NCBI GenBank assembly: GCA_017849555.1
Contig: JAFIGU010000055.1
Coordinates: 82,502 to 146,501, forward strand
Length of the DNA: 64,000 nucleotides
Source: Sphingomonas sp.
Lineage (GTDB): Bacteria > Pseudomonadota > Alphaproteobacteria > Sphingomonadales > Sphingomonadaceae
Direction: 5' to 3'
The position numbers and the translations under genes were made by a program. The notes beneath the pieces are model-generated. The model saw only the letters and a program-made list of their open reading frames with translations. It did not search any database and was not told where the DNA came from. Every line of letters begins with the position of its first letter. Within the stretch, counting starts at the first letter, position 1. Of this stretch, positions 62,574-64,000 are shown piece after piece.

Positions 62574-62595
62574 CGACGCTGTGATCTAATGGCGG

Positions 62596-62817
62596 ATGGA
62601 CCTCAAGGAAATTCTGTCGACCAACCTGCGTCGAATCCGGAACGAAACCGGCCGTACGCAAGAGGAGATGGCACACCTTTTGGGGATCAGTTCACGCTAT
62701 TTGGGGTCGATCGAGCGTACCAAGGTCTCGCCGAGCGTAACTTTGCTTGGGAATTTTGCGGAAGCGCTGGGCGTCAGCCCATGCGATCTCATCACGACTA
62801 AAAGAAGCAAACGCTAG
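62596..62817 (+). CDS. XRE-family helix-turn-helix repressor
   Basis: A protein of 73 residues that is little more than a HTH_3 domain: LSTNLRRIRNETGRTQEEMAHLLGISSRYLGSIERTKVSPSVTLLGNFAEALGVSPCDLI. Such short Xre proteins commonly control transfer genes of conjugative elements. Tandem palindromes lie directly upstream. Its stop codon shares bases with the convergent LysR stop (CTAG). Confidence 0.9.
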   Translation: MDLKEILSTNLRRIRNETGRTQEEMAHLLGISSRYLGSIERTKVSPSVTLLGNFAEALGVSPCDLITTKRSKR

Positions 62818-63737
62818 AGTTGCGAAGACCCGATCGAACCATATTTGCGGACGCATAGAAGCAGCCGGTGTCGAAGAGGGTTACGGTCGTCACGGGGCCA
62901 AACCGCTTCAATCGACGCAAGCGCGTTTTCGTCAACGATCGGTCGGAAGGCGATGCCCTCGCGCGGCACCGCGCCGGATGTGCAGATGATGGTGGCGCCC
63001 ATGCCCAGTCTGACCATGTCGAGCAGCGACGCCGTCGAGACATCATGCAAGCTACACTCGAAGGGTTGTTCACCCATCCGAGAGACAACCGTTCGATAGG
63101 TCGACATGTCACCGCGGTGCGCTTGGAGGACGATTGGCAGAGCCGAGATATCGGCCCAGCGGAGGCTGTCGTTTGCGACAAGTGGATGATCGTCAGGGAG
63201 GGCGACGCACATGCGCTCATCCCACAGGCGTTCCTGCATGTTCGGTCCGCCCGACAGATTGGGAAGATGCGGGGCGAACATGATATCGATTGTGCGCTCG
63301 TTGAGCTGACGGTGAAGATCGTTGGCCGACGCCTCGACAAACCGAAGTTCAACGTCGGGTCGAGATTCGCGAAACTCCGCGACGCCTTTGTTGAGCGGAC
63401 CGCTCGCGAGCCCCGAACAGAAACCGAGGGTCAAGGATCCGGTCACGCTTTGAGCGATGGTGATCGCACGCTCGATCTGGGTGTCCACCATGAAGAGCAG
63501 CAGCTTCGCCTTGGGAAGGATGGCTCGTCCCATCAATGTTAATGCGACGGGCGATCCGCGGCGGCGTTCAAACAGGTCGCCGCCGTAGACTTCCTCCAGT
63601 TTGGCGATCGTCTGGCTGACGGCTGGCTGGCTCACGCCCAACTGCCGGGCCGCTTCAGCAAAGCTACGGGTCTCGGCGACCTTGAGAAAGGTCTCGAGCT
63701 GGTTGAAGTCCGGCCGTGTGCTGTCGCGGCGGGTCAA
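62814..63737 (-). CDS. LysR-family transcriptional regulator
   Basis: A protein of 307 residues. The N-terminal winged helix is FNQLETFLKVAETRSFAEAARQLGVSQPAVSQTIAKLEEVYGGDLFERRRGSPVALTLMG. The co-inducer domain includes GSLTLGFCSGLASGPLNKGVAEFRESRPDVELRFVEAS, IDIMFAPHLPNLSG and MVRLGMGATIICTSGAVPREGIAFRPI. The start is a TTG at 63737 that overlaps the stop of the preceding partial gene (TTGA), implying co-transcription with it. Its target is unknown. Confidence 0.88.
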   Translation of the reverse strand: MTRRDSTRPDFNQLETFLKVAETRSFAEAARQLGVSQPAVSQTIAKLEEVYGGDLFERRRGSPVALTLMGRAILPKAKLLLFMVDTQIERAITIAQSVTGSLTLGFCSGLASGPLNKGVAEFRESRPDVELRFVEASANDLHRQLNERTIDIMFAPHLPNLSGGPNMQERLWDERMCVALPDDHPLVANDSLRWADISALPIVLQAHRGDMSTYRTVVSRMGEQPFECSLHDVSTASLLDMVRLGMGATIICTSGAVPREGIAFRPIVDENALASIEAVWPRDDRNPLRHRLLLCVRKYGSIGSSQL

Positions 63738-64000
63738 ATCTTCGTGCGGACTGAGTCTTGGTCAGCCGCAAACATCTTGTCGAACGGGAATGCTGTAGTC
63801 GGTCTGAGCATCCAGTCGGTCAGCGGATCCGTACAGACACCAAGCTGAGTCAGAAGAGTCAGGAAAGCAAAGACTGCAAACTCCGCATATGGTGCGGCAG
63901 GCCTGGTAACATGGTCGCCGTCGTCCAGCAGAGTTGCGAGCGAGTACAAATTCTGCCGAAACCCCAGTTCCCCTGCCATGGCATCGTTAATCAGATAATA
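63734..64000 (-). CDS. C-terminal part of an unidentified protein, cut by the window edge
   Basis: The frame is open from the window edge for 88 codons to TGA at 63734. It reads YYLINDAMAGELGF, then RQNLYSLATLLDDGDHV, an aromatic/hydrophobic stretch (PYAEFAVFAFLTLLTQLGVCTDPLTDWML) and ends PFDKMFAADQDSVRTKI. I do not recognise the family. An internal ATG at 63979 exists, but the open frame continues upstream, so the gene is probably longer. It is coupled to the LysR gene by a 4-base overlap. Confidence 0.6.
   Translation of the reverse strand, partial: YYLINDAMAGELGFRQNLYSLATLLDDGDHVTRPAAPYAEFAVFAFLTLLTQLGVCTDPLTDWMLRPTTAFPFDKMFAADQDSVRTKI

Overview
The window looks like the chromosome of a high-GC alphaproteobacterium of the Sphingomonas group, running into an integrated conjugative element. 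The host is inferred from very high GC with a strong gcg/cgc codon bias, long inverted repeats of the 'ttcgccctgagc-tgtcgaagg' type between genes, a large TonB-dependent receptor, many fatty-acyl and CoA-ester catabolic genes, and alphaproteobacterial LexA boxes (GAAC-N7-GAAC).

Positions 1 to about 34,440 are ordinary chromosome. From left to right they hold: the start of a secreted M14 carboxypeptidase; a DUF4126 membrane protein; a divergent catabolic locus (MaoC/HTD2-like hydratase, class III CoA-transferase and acyl-CoA dehydrogenase on one side; an IclR regulator, an FAH-family hydrolase, kynureninase and a bile-acid-symporter-like carrier on the other); a yfiR-yfiN-yfiB cyclic-di-GMP module; a LacI regulator with a palindromic operator candidate; a HisN-type phosphatase; a secreted peroxiredoxin; a second GGDEF protein; and two tiny membrane proteins behind a sigma-54-like promoter. 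Next come a beta-oxidation cluster (two acyl-CoA dehydrogenases and an SDR, divergent from an enoyl-CoA hydratase), dnaN, a small outer-membrane barrel, a histidine phosphatase, rlmN, and a copper locus. The copper locus has a cnrYXH-like anti-sigma/sensor/ECF-sigma module directly before copA and copB, and a decayed copD remnant beside it. A TonB receptor, a MocA-like nucleotidyltransferase and an acyl-CoA synthetase finish this half.

At 34,447-34,491 lies only the 3' half of a tRNA-Thr(GGT) gene, from anticodon loop to CCA. The sequence then changes character, and a tyrosine integrase follows. This is the left edge of an integrated element that continues past the window. Its first cargo is a three-gene overlapping operon (36,096-40,352): an SMC/RecF-like ATPase, a HEAT-like protein with a histidine-kinase core, and a response regulator fused to an aminoglycoside-phosphotransferase-like kinase domain. 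I regard this as the best candidate for an undescribed system, possibly anti-phage or anti-plasmid.

The second cargo (40,438-52,752) is a DNA-damage package: two divergent SRAP proteins sharing a LexA box, DUF1810, imuA-imuB-dnaE2 behind a second LexA box, a DksA-like zinc-finger protein, a secreted nuclease-like protein, AlkB, exonuclease III, a LigD-type ligase-polymerase lacking its phosphoesterase domain, and DUF3606. The third block (53,115-62,314) is a complete-looking trbBCDEJKLFGI mating-pair-formation cluster with overlapping genes. It is followed by an XRE repressor with tandem palindromic operators, a LysR regulator and a gene cut off by the window end. No relaxase or coupling protein is seen.

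No CRISPR array, rRNA, complete tRNA gene or insertion sequence was recognised.
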